From Brooklawnia propionicigenes (GTDB lineage: Bacteria > Actinomycetota > Actinomycetes > Propionibacteriales > Propionibacteriaceae): 64,000 bases of DNA. A program made the translations under genes and the position numbers. The DNA lies in NCBI RefSeq assembly GCF_030297015.1, contig NZ_AP028056.1, positions 124,001 to 188,000 on the forward strand. Direction: 5' to 3'. Position 1 is the stretch's first letter. Every line of letters begins with the position of its first letter. Below the pieces are notes generated by a model that made no database searches, was not told the origin of the DNA, and was given only the letters and a program-made list of their open reading frames with translations. Positions 1 through 7,977 of the stretch are shown here, piece by piece.

Positions 1-427
1 GAAACTCCCGGAACTTCTCCACCTCGTCCTCGGCGGGTTCGAAAAGCTCAACCCCTACTTGATCCAGCAGCTCGTCGGGACATTTGACCTTGAAACCGGA
101 ACGCAACGCCAGTGCGACCACGTCGGATGGACGGGCGGTGATGGCATGGCCGTCCACCCACAGTTCGGCGTAGAACGTGCCGTCGGCGACCGTGGTGATG
201 CGCCCCTCGAGGTCGACATGCCCCAGTTGCGACAGCACGTCGGCCATCAGATCGTGGGTCATCGGACGCGGCGGGACGATGCCCTCGAGCGCGTTGACGA
301 TCGCTGATGCCTCAGCCGCGCCTATCCAGATCGGGAGATACCGTTGACCACCCGATTCCTTGAGCAACAGCATTGGTGCGTTGGAGGGCACCTCCACGCG
401 TACTCCCATGATGTCGAGCTCTATCAC
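1..427 (-). CDS. Bifunctional nuclease family protein (DUF151), 3' end outside window
   Basis: Translating the minus strand from a GTG at 427 gives about 142 residues starting VIELDIMGVRVEVPSNAPM, followed by the DUF151 hallmark YLPIWIGAAEASAI, a PPRPMTHDL motif, TFYAEL, and ARPSDVVALALR. The reading frame stays open to the window edge, so the C-terminus is missing. DUF151 proteins have been described as DNase/RNase-like enzymes, but their role in actinobacteria is unclear. The gene follows ftsR and garA in the same order as Rv1827-Rv1829 of Mycobacterium tuberculosis, which supports the call. GTG at 427 is preferred to ATG at 409 because the extra residues match the family N-terminus. No strong ribosome binding site is visible. 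Confidence 0.88.
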   Translation of the reverse strand, partial: MIELDIMGVRVEVPSNAPMLLLKESGGQRYLPIWIGAAEASAIVNALEGIVPPRPMTHDLMADVLSQLGHVDLEGRITTVADGTFYAELWVDGHAITARPSDVVALALRSGFKVKCPDELLDQVGVELFEPAEDEVEKFREF

Positions 428-454
428 GCGACCCAGTCTATCGGCGTCGCCCGA

Positions 455-1165
455 TCAGCCCTCCAACAGGGTGTAGATCATCGCGGCATGCGCATGCACC
501 ACCAGCTGGCTGACCTCGTGCAAGGTCTGCGCGGGTTTGGCGCTGATCGCCAGATAGGGACGCACCGCCTGCTCGACCAGACCGGCCTCCCGTTCGGCGG
601 CCTGCTTGATGGCGCGCATGTGACGGCTGTCCATGCCGTATTCCTGCAAGCGCCGGGCGACCACGCACACCGTGAGCGCCTCGCGTCCGTAGTAGATCGA
701 ACCCCGTTTGGGCACCACCATCTGCTGACGCTCCAGCTCGATCAGGGTTGCCTCCGACAGGCCGCTGACCTGCAGGAGCTCGCGGCGGGTCAGCTTCATC
801 GGGCGTTTCTGGGCCGGTCTCGGCGCTGTCGCCGGATCCTGCGGATCGGTCTCGGGTGCGGCCGACGCCGCCGAATTGGACGAGGCCGGAGATTCGATGG
901 TCGGGGGCTCGATCCCGCGATCCATCATTTCGAGGTTCTGCCGGATCACCTTCAAGGGCAGATAGTGATCGCGCTGCATCCTCAGGATGTAGCGCAGCCG
1001 ATCGATGTCCGCCTCGGCATAGCGGCGGTATCCGGACGGCGCGCGCTCGGGCGAAACCAGGCCCTCGCTCTCCAGAAACCTGATCTTCGAAATAGAAATA
1101 TCCGGAAACTCGTTCTTGAGCAGCGGAAGGACCTGGCCGATGCTTCGCTTGGCCGGTGGCGGCAT
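455..1165 (-). CDS. ftsR: MerR-family regulator FtsR
   Basis: 236-residue MerR-type regulator. Residues 1-75 form the winged helix DNA-binding domain (SIGQVLPLLKNEFP, then KIRFLESEGLV and SGYRRY). A linker rich in Ala, Pro and Ser spans about residues 85-120, and a second helical region follows, beginning MKLTRRELLQVSGL. This two-part layout matches Rv1828 of M. tuberculosis and FtsR of Corynebacterium glutamicum, which activates ftsZ. The stop codon of garA overlaps the start of this gene, so the two are probably translationally coupled. No metal- or drug-sensing cysteine cluster is seen. Family assignment is firm; the ftsZ role is carried over from homologues. Confidence 0.86.
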   Translation of the reverse strand: MPPPAKRSIGQVLPLLKNEFPDISISKIRFLESEGLVSPERAPSGYRRYAEADIDRLRYILRMQRDHYLPLKVIRQNLEMMDRGIEPPTIESPASSNSAASAAPETDPQDPATAPRPAQKRPMKLTRRELLQVSGLSEATLIELERQQMVVPKRGSIYYGREALTVCVVARRLQEYGMDSRHMRAIKQAAEREAGLVEQAVRPYLAISAKPAQTLHEVSQLVVHAHAAMIYTLLEG

Positions 1166-1656
1166 CAGCGCAGTCCGTGCTCGCTCACGAAGAACAGCAT
1201 CCGGAACTTGCCGATCTGTACCTCGTCGCCAGGACGCAACACAGCGGCCTGGTCGACCAGCGTGCGGTTGACGTACGTGCCGTTGAGACTGCCCTTGTCC
1301 ACCAGGCTTATCTGGCCGTCGCGCATCACGAACTCGGCGTGATCGCGTGAGACGGTGATGTCATCGAGGAAAATATCGGACTTCGGGCTACGGCCGGCCG
1401 TCACGATGTCCTTGTCGAGCAGGTAACGAGCTCCGACGTCAGGCCCGCGAGTGACGATCAGAAGAGCATTGCCGGCCGGCAGGGTGCTGAGCGCATCCGC
1501 GTCCTCGGCACTGATCTCCAGGGTGCGGGGGTCCTCTTCGGGCACGATGATCACGCGCGTTGTCTCGGACACCGACGCCGGTAGCGCGTTGCCGCACTTG
1601 GAGCAGAAGTTGCTCCCGACCGGGTTTGAGTGACCGCACTTGCTGCAATCGATCAT
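1165..1656 (-). CDS. garA: GarA-like FHA-domain regulator with N-terminal zinc ribbon
   Basis: 163-residue protein. Residues 4-21 hold a zinc ribbon of two CxxC pairs (CSKC, CSKC). The motif ETTR at residues 31-34 matches the phosphorylated ETT site of GarA/OdhI. An FHA domain follows from about residue 64, with GRSPKSDIFLDD, SRDHAEF and GSLNGTYVN. In mycobacteria GarA, when unphosphorylated, inhibits 2-oxoglutarate dehydrogenase and activates glutamate dehydrogenase; PknB and PknG phosphorylate it. The zinc ribbon is absent from mycobacterial GarA and is an unusual extra. ATG at 1656 was chosen because it places the CxxC ribbon at the very N-terminus; upstream in-frame sequence has no recognisable domain. 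Confidence 0.87.
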   Translation of the reverse strand: MIDCSKCGHSNPVGSNFCSKCGNALPASVSETTRVIIVPEEDPRTLEISAEDADALSTLPAGNALLIVTRGPDVGARYLLDKDIVTAGRSPKSDIFLDDITVSRDHAEFVMRDGQISLVDKGSLNGTYVNRTLVDQAAVLRPGDEVQIGKFRMLFFVSEHGLR

Positions 1657-1750
1657 TATCGGAGGCTTTCTTGTCTGCGTGCCATCGGGGGAAGCCGATG
1701 GATGGTTGGGTGACAGTTTAGTCGAGCAGCGTGAGGCTGCGGGCAAACTC

Positions 1751-2137
1751 CTACTCGCCGATGTGCTCAGCGTAGGCGTCTTCGTCCAGTAGATCGTCCA
1801 ACTCGCTGGTATCGGCGAGTTCGACGTCGAACAACCAGCCTTCTCCGAATGGATCCTGGCCGATCAACTCGGGTTCATCGGCGACCGTCTCGTTGATCCT
1901 CACCACCACGCCAGAAACCGGCGCGAAGATGTCGGCAACCGACTTGGTCGACTCCAGCTCGCCGCAGCTGTCGCCTGCCACCACCGATGAACCGACCGTG
2001 GGCAGCGACACGTAGACGATGTCACCCAGCTCGCCGGTCGCGTAGGCGGTGACACCGATGCGCGCCACTGTCGAACTGTCAATGCGCACCCATTCGTGTT
2101 CGGCGGTGAAAAGTACATCCTCCGGCAACTCGATCAT
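1751..2137 (-). CDS. gcvH: Glycine cleavage system H protein
   Basis: 128-residue lipoyl carrier. The lipoylated lysine is K65 in ELESTKSVADIFAP, and the family signature EHEWVRID is present at the N-terminus. H protein shuttles the aminomethyl group between the P, T and L proteins of glycine cleavage. The ATG at 2137 has a strong upstream AGGAGGA ribosome binding site. No gcvP or gcvT is nearby. Instead the gene lies between the DUF881 genes and garA, as in mycobacteria (Rv1826), a stable synteny that may reflect co-regulation with GarA-controlled central metabolism (inference). Confidence 0.95.
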   Translation of the reverse strand: MIELPEDVLFTAEHEWVRIDSSTVARIGVTAYATGELGDIVYVSLPTVGSSVVAGDSCGELESTKSVADIFAPVSGVVVRINETVADEPELIGQDPFGEGWLFDVELADTSELDDLLDEDAYAEHIGE

Positions 2138-2186
2138 GGCTTCCTCCTGAAGGTCATTTCTTGCTCTCGTCCTGGCCGGCAGAGCG

Positions 2187-2927
2187 TCATGCGGGCCGGG
2201 CGTATCTCGGCGTCCGGGGCGTGGCGAGGCTGGTGATCTCCACCTCGTCCAGTTGCTCGATGTCGACCGAACCACCGATCCGGTCGCTTTCGACCTGGCT
2301 GACCAGGCCCCCGCGGAACTTGGCACCCTCCGTCAGCGCGTGCGAATCGCCGATTGCGTCGATCGTGATCGGCAGACTGACCGCCTGATCATCGATCACC
2401 AAGCCCTCTTGTGTCTGGCCCACCCAGCTCTGAGCGACCAGCCGGATGCTGTCGTTGATCTCAATCACCTCTGCGCCGGCATCGCGGAGCTCCTGGATGG
2501 CTTCCAGCATGATATCGGTGGTGAGCGCTCCCGGCGGCGCCGAGATGGTGATCCGCACGCCCGGGCCGACGGCAGCCACTGTACCAGCCAGAATGCCCAG
2601 CGTGTCGGCTCGCTTCTGAGCCTCCTGAGCGGCCACCGCCTCGGCGTCCGCGCCGGAGGCCAGCGCATCGCGGGTGCGTTCGAGCTCGGCGACCTCGGCC
2701 GTCAGCTGATCGGTCTCGGTGGTCAGCCCGTCGAGCAACTGGACGAGGTCGTCGCGGCGCAACGCCGCGTACTGATCGTCCTTGGCCGATGACTGGACCT
2801 GGATGACGATGGCGGCCGCCACCACGCACAACGCGACCGCCCAGACCAGTTGCTTGCGGTTGGGACGCAGCCAACCGGCGATGGCGCCGCCTAGGTCGCG
2901 GGGCTTGGGTGCTGCGGACTCAGGCAT
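2187..2927 (-). CDS. DUF881 membrane-anchored protein
   Basis: 246-residue protein of the DUF881 family. It has a short cytoplasmic N-terminus, one transmembrane helix around residues 27-45 (LVWAVALCVVAAAIVIQV), a coiled coil at about residues 55-105, then the extracellular DUF881 domain with the family signature GPGVRITI and a conserved block ending INDSIRLVAQSW. The function is unknown; the family co-occurs with sbp and a second DUF881 gene across actinobacteria. The start at 2927 overlaps the sbp stop by 8 bases. Two DUF881 paralogues flank sbp here, as in Rv1823-Rv1825. Confidence 0.86.
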   Translation of the reverse strand: MPESAAPKPRDLGGAIAGWLRPNRKQLVWAVALCVVAAAIVIQVQSSAKDDQYAALRRDDLVQLLDGLTTETDQLTAEVAELERTRDALASGADAEAVAAQEAQKRADTLGILAGTVAAVGPGVRITISAPPGALTTDIMLEAIQELRDAGAEVIEINDSIRLVAQSWVGQTQEGLVIDDQAVSLPITIDAIGDSHALTEGAKFRGGLVSQVESDRIGGSVDIEQLDEVEITSLATPRTPRYARPA

Positions 2928-3252
2928 GCAGGACCTTCCTGCGGATGACGGCCGCGTTGGTGAAGATGCGGATGCCCAGCACCACCAGCACCGCCGTCGA
3001 CAGCTGCGAGCCGACACCGATCAGATCGCCGATCCATACGATCAGTGCCGCAATTGCCACATTCGAGATGAACGAGACAGCGAAGACCTTGTCGGAGAAG
3101 GTGTGTTCCAGACCTGCCCGGGCGGCTCCAACCAGAGCGTCCAGGGCAGCAACGATCATGATGGGAAGATACGGCTGCAACCAGATCGGCATGTCCGGCC
3201 GCCAGATGATGGCCAGTACCACGCCCGCGATCAATCCGAGAATGGCGAGCAA
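2920..3252 (-). CDS. sbp: Small basic protein Sbp (DUF1290)
   Basis: 110-residue integral membrane protein of the small basic protein family, found next to cell-division genes in many Gram-positive bacteria. Three hydrophobic segments are visible, at about residues 1-17, 28-45 and 60-100, with the conserved stretch PIMIVAALDALVGAARAGLE and a C-terminal IRIFTNAAVIRRKVLHA. The start appears to be TTG at 3252, preceded by a GGAAGGGGG ribosome binding site. The molecular function is not established. It sits between two DUF881 genes with overlapping or close junctions, suggesting a membrane complex (inference). Confidence 0.85.
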   Translation of the reverse strand: MLAILGLIAGVVLAIIWRPDMPIWLQPYLPIMIVAALDALVGAARAGLEHTFSDKVFAVSFISNVAIAALIVWIGDLIGVGSQLSTAVLVVLGIRIFTNAAVIRRKVLHA

Positions 3253-3307
3253 CGTCGTCCCCCTTCCGGGCGTCCCGAGTTCAGCGGTTGCTGGTCAGGC
3301 TTGCCCG

Positions 3308-4102
3308 TCACCGTACACCAGCCTTGTCGACACCGAGTCCGCCATCGGCGTCCAACTCCAGCGCGCCGCGCGACTCCATCGTCCAACCGACACCGTGGTT
3401 GCGTTTGAGGAAGTTCAGCCACGCTCCCCCGGGTCCGGATTCGAAGCGGCTCGCCAGGGAGTCCGGATCACCGATCGCCTCGATACGGTAGGGGGCGGTC
3501 AACGATCGGTAATCGACGGTGATCGCGCTGCCGGCCTGACGGATCGCGGTCCGCGAACTCAGCCGGTATCCGTTGACGGACACCGCCTCGGCACCGGCCA
3601 GCCACAGCCCGTTCACCACCTGGCGGATGTCCTGGTCGATCAGGATGCCGGCGTCGTCGAGCGGGTTCTCGGTGATCGTCAGCGCGAGGCCGGGTCCGGT
3701 GACCGCCCCCATCCCCGACCAGACCAGCGACGACTTGTCGAGGTCGACCTGGCGTCCGAGTTGCGCCTCCTCAAGTTCCTGCACCTGCTCGGCCAGCTCA
3801 TCGGCCTCGCTGCGCAGTTCCTTGTTGCGCAGTTCGGCCTGGTTCACCTGGGCGATCAGGTCGGCGCGCTCACTGGCCACGTTGTCGTTTCCGCGCCCGG
3901 CACCCATCGACGAGGTGACGAACATCAGCCCGGCCAGAAAACTGACCAGCACTGCCAGCCAGCGGTGACGTCGCCGATCATGCCTGTCTTCGCCGTAGTG
4001 AGAGCCGTATTCAGGGTCGATAGTGTCGCGTTGGATGGCAGTGAGCAGTTCCATGGACGCGTCCGGGGGACGCCGCTTCGGTGGGGCCTGCGTGGTGCTC
4101 AT
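3308..4102 (-). CDS. DUF881 membrane-anchored protein, second paralogue
   Basis: 264-residue DUF881 protein with a longer cytoplasmic N-terminus (about 47 residues, rich in charge), one transmembrane helix around residues 48-65, a coiled coil at about 78-115 (RADLIAQVNQAELRNKELRS), and the extracellular DUF881 domain with the signature GPGLALTI and VNGLWLAGAEAVSVNGYRL. It is only distantly similar to the other DUF881 protein of the operon. The gene starts 3 bases after the stop of the upstream CDP-alcohol phosphatidyltransferase gene, so the two are very likely co-transcribed. No function is known. Confidence 0.85.
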   Translation of the reverse strand: MSTTQAPPKRRPPDASMELLTAIQRDTIDPEYGSHYGEDRHDRRRHRWLAVLVSFLAGLMFVTSSMGAGRGNDNVASERADLIAQVNQAELRNKELRSEADELAEQVQELEEAQLGRQVDLDKSSLVWSGMGAVTGPGLALTITENPLDDAGILIDQDIRQVVNGLWLAGAEAVSVNGYRLSSRTAIRQAGSAITVDYRSLTAPYRIEAIGDPDSLASRFESGPGGAWLNFLKRNHGVGWTMESRGALELDADGGLGVDKAGVR

Positions 4103-4105
4103 GAG

Positions 4106-4741
4106 TCAGCTTGCCCGTGTCTTCACCGGCGGCACCGACCGGAGTATCTGCTGGGTCTGCCAGATGTACATCAGACCTGCCCACCAGTAGAGGAAGGCAC
4201 CCCAGATCGCGAAGGCCCATCCGATGATGCTCGCCGCAGGAGAGATGACCCAAGGACCTGCACCCAGCAGGATCAGCGGCAACGCGTACAGCAGGCAGAA
4301 GGTGGCGGCCTTGCCGATGAAGTTCACCGGCAGGCTGGCGAATCCGCGTGACTTCAGTGCGGGCAGCAGCGCCGCCATGGTCACGTCACGGCCGACCAGC
4401 ACCACCAGCAGCCACCACGGGATGATCCCCCGCACGGCGAGTCCGAGCACGGTCGCGAAGATGTACAGCCGGTCGGCGGCCGGGTCGAGCATCTCGCCGA
4501 GTTTGGAGACCTGGTTGAAACGTCGGGCGATCCGGCCGTCGAGCAGATCGGTGAGACTGGCCAGCGCCAGCAGCACGACCGCCGCCACGTCATGCTCCAG
4601 CAGGATGAGCGCGAGGAAGAAGGGCACACCAAGCAGCCGGAGGAAGCTGAGGACGTTCGGGATCGTCCAGACGCGGTTGCTCACCAGCGGCCTGTCGGCC
4701 GCCACCGAGACATCACCTGAATCCGACCCATTCACTGCCAC
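4106..4741 (-). CDS. CDP-alcohol phosphatidyltransferase (PgsA2-like)
   Basis: 211-residue membrane enzyme with about five to six hydrophobic segments. The complete CDP-alcohol phosphotransferase signature D-x2-DG-x2-AR-x8-G-x3-D-x3-D is present, beginning DLLDGRIARRFNQ and ending GEMLDPAADR. The family transfers a phosphatidyl group from CDP-diacylglycerol to an alcohol acceptor. Placement upstream of DUF881-sbp-DUF881 matches pgsA2 (Rv1822); its acceptor cannot be read from sequence, with glycerol-3-phosphate the usual guess. The start is a GTG at 4741 with TTGGAG just upstream. It is distinct from the second family member at 6768-7391, which lies with the PIM genes. Confidence 0.87.
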   Translation of the reverse strand: MAVNGSDSGDVSVAADRPLVSNRVWTIPNVLSFLRLLGVPFFLALILLEHDVAAVVLLALASLTDLLDGRIARRFNQVSKLGEMLDPAADRLYIFATVLGLAVRGIIPWWLLVVLVGRDVTMAALLPALKSRGFASLPVNFIGKAATFCLLYALPLILLGAGPWVISPAASIIGWAFAIWGAFLYWWAGLMYIWQTQQILRSVPPVKTRAS

Positions 4742-4750
4742 AACTCCAAT

Positions 4751-5902
4751 CTATGTGATGTGCCGGCGAGCACGCCCCTTAGCCTCGTCGACGGCCAGAT
4801 AACGATTCTCGGCGGCGATCTCGTACATCGCCACTATTTGGGGGCCGATCACCGACCAGTCGAAGCTGGCCGCTTGCGCGCGTCCACGCAGCAGGCGCAG
4901 ATCGCGCGGCTCGTTCAGGCTGTCGATGATGGCCTCCGCCAGGGCGTGCGAGTTGCCCGTCTTGAAGATGTGCCCGATCACCCCGTCATGATCGGAGAGC
5001 ACCTCGACGAAGGCCGACAGGTTGGACGCGACCACCGGCGCCCCACAGGCCATGGCCTCGATCAAGACGATGCCGAAACTCTCCCGTCCGGTCTGCGGAG
5101 CCACGTAGACATCGCTGACTGACAGCCAGCGATTGCGTTCGGCGTCCGAGACCCCACCGACGAAGGTGACGCCGTCGATAGACATCGCGGGGCCATGTCC
5201 GATGACGATCACCTCAAGATCGGGGAACCGCTCACGTACCAGTGGAAGAGCCGCGGTGAGCACGTGGAAGCCCTTGCGTGGCTCGTTGTAACGGCCCAGG
5301 AAGGTGACCCGGGGATGATCGCCGCCACGCCAGCGACCGCTGACCGGTTTCAATTCGTAGTCGTCGATGGCCAGCCCGTTGCCGATCACCACCGGCACCA
5401 CCCCGGTGTTCTCCTTGGCCACCTTGGCCGCCACCGACGAGACGGCGATCGCAGCGTCCAGCCGCCGCACGGCGCCGGGCAGCATCTCGTTGATACGTTT
5501 CCAGCTCTTGATGGTGGGCGAATTGCTGTGGAAGGTGGCGGTCACCGGACGGTCGGTCAGCCACAGCGTCAGCAGGCTCAGGTTGGGGGCGATCGGCTCG
5601 TGCAGGTGCACCACGTCGAAATCGCCGGCATCCAGCCAGGCTTTGGCCTTGCGCGCCGGGCCGAACCCGAAGTTGATCCGCGCCACCGACTCGTTGACCT
5701 TCAACGGCACCGCCTTGCCCCCGGTGGTGAACTCGGCATCGCTGAGACCGTAGTCGGCCAGCATCCCGTCGGGCGGAAATCCCGGCGCGAGAATGGCGAT
5801 CTGGTGACCCACGGACTTGAGCCAGCCGGCCAGTCCGAGCACGTGATTCTGCACGCCTCCGGGACGGTGAAACGAGTACGGGCAGACGAGTCCGACCTTC
5901 AT
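4751..5902 (-). CDS. pimA: Phosphatidylinositol alpha-mannosyltransferase PimA
   Basis: 383-residue GT4-type (GT-B fold) glycosyltransferase. The N-terminal domain has HRPGGVQNHVLGLA and VVHLHEPIAPNLS. The C-terminal domain has the nucleotide-sugar signature GRESFGIVLIEAMACGAPVV, including the E-x7-E motif. PimA transfers mannose from GDP-mannose to the 2-position of phosphatidyl-myo-inositol at the cytoplasmic face, the first step of phosphatidylinositol mannoside synthesis. The assignment rests on both sequence and gene order: patA and pgsA1 lie immediately upstream, as in Rv2610c-Rv2612c. The start overlaps the patA stop by four bases (ATGA). Confidence 0.92.
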   Translation of the reverse strand: MKVGLVCPYSFHRPGGVQNHVLGLAGWLKSVGHQIAILAPGFPPDGMLADYGLSDAEFTTGGKAVPLKVNESVARINFGFGPARKAKAWLDAGDFDVVHLHEPIAPNLSLLTLWLTDRPVTATFHSNSPTIKSWKRINEMLPGAVRRLDAAIAVSSVAAKVAKENTGVVPVVIGNGLAIDDYELKPVSGRWRGGDHPRVTFLGRYNEPRKGFHVLTAALPLVRERFPDLEVIVIGHGPAMSIDGVTFVGGVSDAERNRWLSVSDVYVAPQTGRESFGIVLIEAMACGAPVVASNLSAFVEVLSDHDGVIGHIFKTGNSHALAEAIIDSLNEPRDLRLLRGRAQAASFDWSVIGPQIVAMYEIAAENRYLAVDEAKGRARRHIT

Positions 5903-6771
5903 GCCATCTCTCCTGGAAAGAATCGTTGCATCATGTGCCAGTCGGTGACGTGACCGGCGATCTGGGTTGCGAAGAAGTCAACCATCTGCTGGGCCATGAC
6001 GCCAGCACCGTCGACTCCGGGGCGGTGTTCGATGGGCTCGCCGATTTCGAGATGGGTCCGGTTGCCCACGAACCAGGCCGCGATCGGGACCAGATCGGCT
6101 CCGGTCCGTTGAGCGATCAGCACGGGACCTGGCGGCACGGTGAGCTCGCGCGCACCACCGGGTGCCGGCCAGCTCACTGCGAGGCCGTGGCGTCCGAAGT
6201 CGCGATCTGCCACCAGGCAGGCGACGCGTCCACTGTGCACATCGTCGGCCAGCGTCTCGACCAGGCCGTGCTGGTCATAGGGGTAGATCTGCATTCCGAG
6301 CTTCGCCCGCAGCGCGCTGAAGTACTGGTACTGGCCGGCGGGCAATCGTTCGGCCACCGAAGTCACCGGCAGGCCGACGACCTGGCCGTAGGCCCCGGCC
6401 AGATCCCAGCTGCCCATGTGCGGAATCGCGATGACCAGGCCGCGCTCGGCATGCGATGTGAGCAGGGCTTCGAGTTGGCCGGGATCGACGTCCACTTTCC
6501 CGGCAATCTGGTCGAGGGTGAGCCGTCCGAGCTGCAACGAGCCGACCGTATTGCGGAACCAGGACAGCTGGGCGCGGTAGCGGTCCTTGAACCCGGGCTG
6601 GGCACCGGTGACCACGCGCGCATTGATCGCCCACTGCCGCAACGGCTTGGGTGGGCGGGCAGCCAGGGCCAGGCTGGCCAGTTGTGCACAGGGCTGCCAG
6701 ATCGCCCGCGGAATATGCGCCGCGGCCCGAAATGCTGTCAACGTGGCCCGGCCGCTCCGCGGTGTGCTCAT
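5899..6771 (-). CDS. patA: PIM acyltransferase (PatA-like)
   Basis: 290-residue LpxL/HtrB-family acyltransferase. The catalytic H-x4-D motif is HMGSWD near residue 124, followed by an acceptor region (ADRDFGRHGL) and a substrate region containing AWFVG. PatA uses acyl-CoA to acylate the mannose of PIM1 or PIM2 at the cytoplasmic membrane surface. ATG at 6771 was chosen because it overlaps the pgsA1 stop as ATGA, giving translational coupling; the in-frame stretch upstream to 6858 reads into pgsA1 and is not conserved-looking. It lies directly between pgsA1 and pimA, as expected for the PIM pathway. Confidence 0.91.
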   Translation of the reverse strand: MSTPRSGRATLTAFRAAAHIPRAIWQPCAQLASLALAARPPKPLRQWAINARVVTGAQPGFKDRYRAQLSWFRNTVGSLQLGRLTLDQIAGKVDVDPGQLEALLTSHAERGLVIAIPHMGSWDLAGAYGQVVGLPVTSVAERLPAGQYQYFSALRAKLGMQIYPYDQHGLVETLADDVHSGRVACLVADRDFGRHGLAVSWPAPGGARELTVPPGPVLIAQRTGADLVPIAAWFVGNRTHLEIGEPIEHRPGVDGAGVMAQQMVDFFATQIAGHVTDWHMMQRFFPGEMA

Positions 6772-7391
6772 GCGGCCTCTTCGGCGCCCTGCTCGGCGAG
6801 GATCGCCCGACGCACGATCCACATCCGCTGGCCGACGGTGAAGGCCCCGGCCAGGCACAGGTAGCTGAGCGCCACCGGAAGTGCCCAGGTCAGACCGATA
6901 CCGGTGAGCAGCACACCGAGCAGACCCACCAGCAGCCGGTCGGCCCGGCCGGCGAATCCCGCATGTACCTCAATGCCGACCGACTCGCCACGAGCCTTGC
7001 TGTACGAGGTGACCAACGCGAAGACCAGCGCCCCGATGGCGACCGCACACCACAGCAGGCCATCGGGCTGGGCCGCGTAGTAGATCGCGATTCCGCCGAA
7101 GATCGCTCCGTCGGCCAGCCGGTCGAGAGTGGAGTCGAGAAAGGCACCCCACTTGGAGCTGCTGCCCGACTCTCGCGCCATCGTGCCGTCCAGCGAATCG
7201 GAGAAGATGAACAGGGCCAACACCGCAACGCCTTGCCACAGCCATCCCTGGGGGAAGAAGACCAGCGCCACGATGATCGTCGCGATGGTGCCGGTCCAGG
7301 TGACCATGTCCGGGGTGACACCCAGCTTCAGCAGGCCGAGAGCGAATGGGTGAATGACCTTCGTCCACTGAGCTCGGATCTTCTCAAGCAT
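6768..7391 (-). CDS. pgsA1: Phosphatidylinositol phosphate synthase (PgsA1/PIPS)
   Basis: 207-residue CDP-alcohol phosphotransferase with the full signature starting DSLDGTMARES and ending GAFLDSTLDR. About six transmembrane helices are predicted by hydrophobicity. In actinobacteria this enzyme joins CDP-diacylglycerol to inositol-1-phosphate, making the phosphatidylinositol scaffold that PimA and PatA then modify. The ATG at 7391 follows a weak site and overlaps the end of the HIT gene by 8 bases. The order HIT-pgsA1-patA-pimA is the mycobacterial PIM operon order, which separates it from the pgsA2-like paralogue further down. Confidence 0.9.
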   Translation of the reverse strand: MLEKIRAQWTKVIHPFALGLLKLGVTPDMVTWTGTIATIIVALVFFPQGWLWQGVAVLALFIFSDSLDGTMARESGSSSKWGAFLDSTLDRLADGAIFGGIAIYYAAQPDGLLWCAVAIGALVFALVTSYSKARGESVGIEVHAGFAGRADRLLVGLLGVLLTGIGLTWALPVALSYLCLAGAFTVGQRMWIVRRAILAEQGAEEAA

Positions 7392-7977
7392 GCTGTCCTT
7401 CCGACTCGGTTGTGCCGAACAGCTCGGCCCAGCCGTCGGCGAACAGCTGACGAGTGTCGGCGAGGAACTGCGGCAGGGCCTTGGTGCGCCCGATGACAGG
7501 CAGAAAGTTCGCATCGCCCTGCCAGCGCGGAACGATGTGCTGATGCAGGTGCGCGGCGATACCCGCCCCGGCGATCTGCCCCTGGTTCATGCCCAGATTG
7601 AATCCGGCCGGTCCCGAGACGTGCAGGATCATCCGGATGGCCTGCTGGGTGAGCTCGGCCACCTCCACGGTTTCCTGCGGGTCGAGATCGATATAGGACG
7701 AGACGTGCCGGTAGGTGCACACCAGCAGGTGGCCCGGGTTGTACGGGTAGAGATTGCAGATCACATACGCGGTGCGTCCGCGATGCACGATCAGCGACTC
7801 CTCGTCCGAACGCTCGGGCGCCCGGCAGAAGGGGCACTGGCCTGCGGAGCCATCGGCCGGCTTGGAGCTGCCTTGGATGTAGACCATCCGGTAGGGCGTC
7901 CACAGCCGTTGCAGCGCGTCGGGCTCGCCGGGTAACTCCCCCGGTTGGATGACCTCGCAGGGCTGCTCGTCATTCAC
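7384..7977 (-). CDS. HIT-domain nucleotide hydrolase/transferase
   Basis: 197-residue HIT (histidine triad) protein. The triad motif reads [10 protein letters not shown], with [12 protein letters not shown] upstream and a CPFC pair (zinc-binding type) near residue 48. It resembles Rv2613c, described as an Ap4A phosphorylase with a HIT fold, which also sits between thrS and pgsA1. The start is GTG at 7977 (VNDEQPC), which overlaps the thrS stop by 8 bases; an ATG at 7973 is in a different frame. The exact substrate cannot be read from sequence; dinucleoside polyphosphates are the family expectation. Confidence 0.88.
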   Translation of the reverse strand: MNDEQPCEVIQPGELPGEPDALQRLWTPYRMVYIQGSSKPADGSAGQCPFCRAPERSDEESLIVHRGRTAYVICNLYPYNPGHLLVCTYRHVSSYIDLDPQETVEVAELTQQAIRMILHVSGPAGFNLGMNQGQIAGAGIAAHLHQHIVPRWQGDANFLPVIGRTKALPQFLADTRQLFADGWAELFGTTESEGQHA

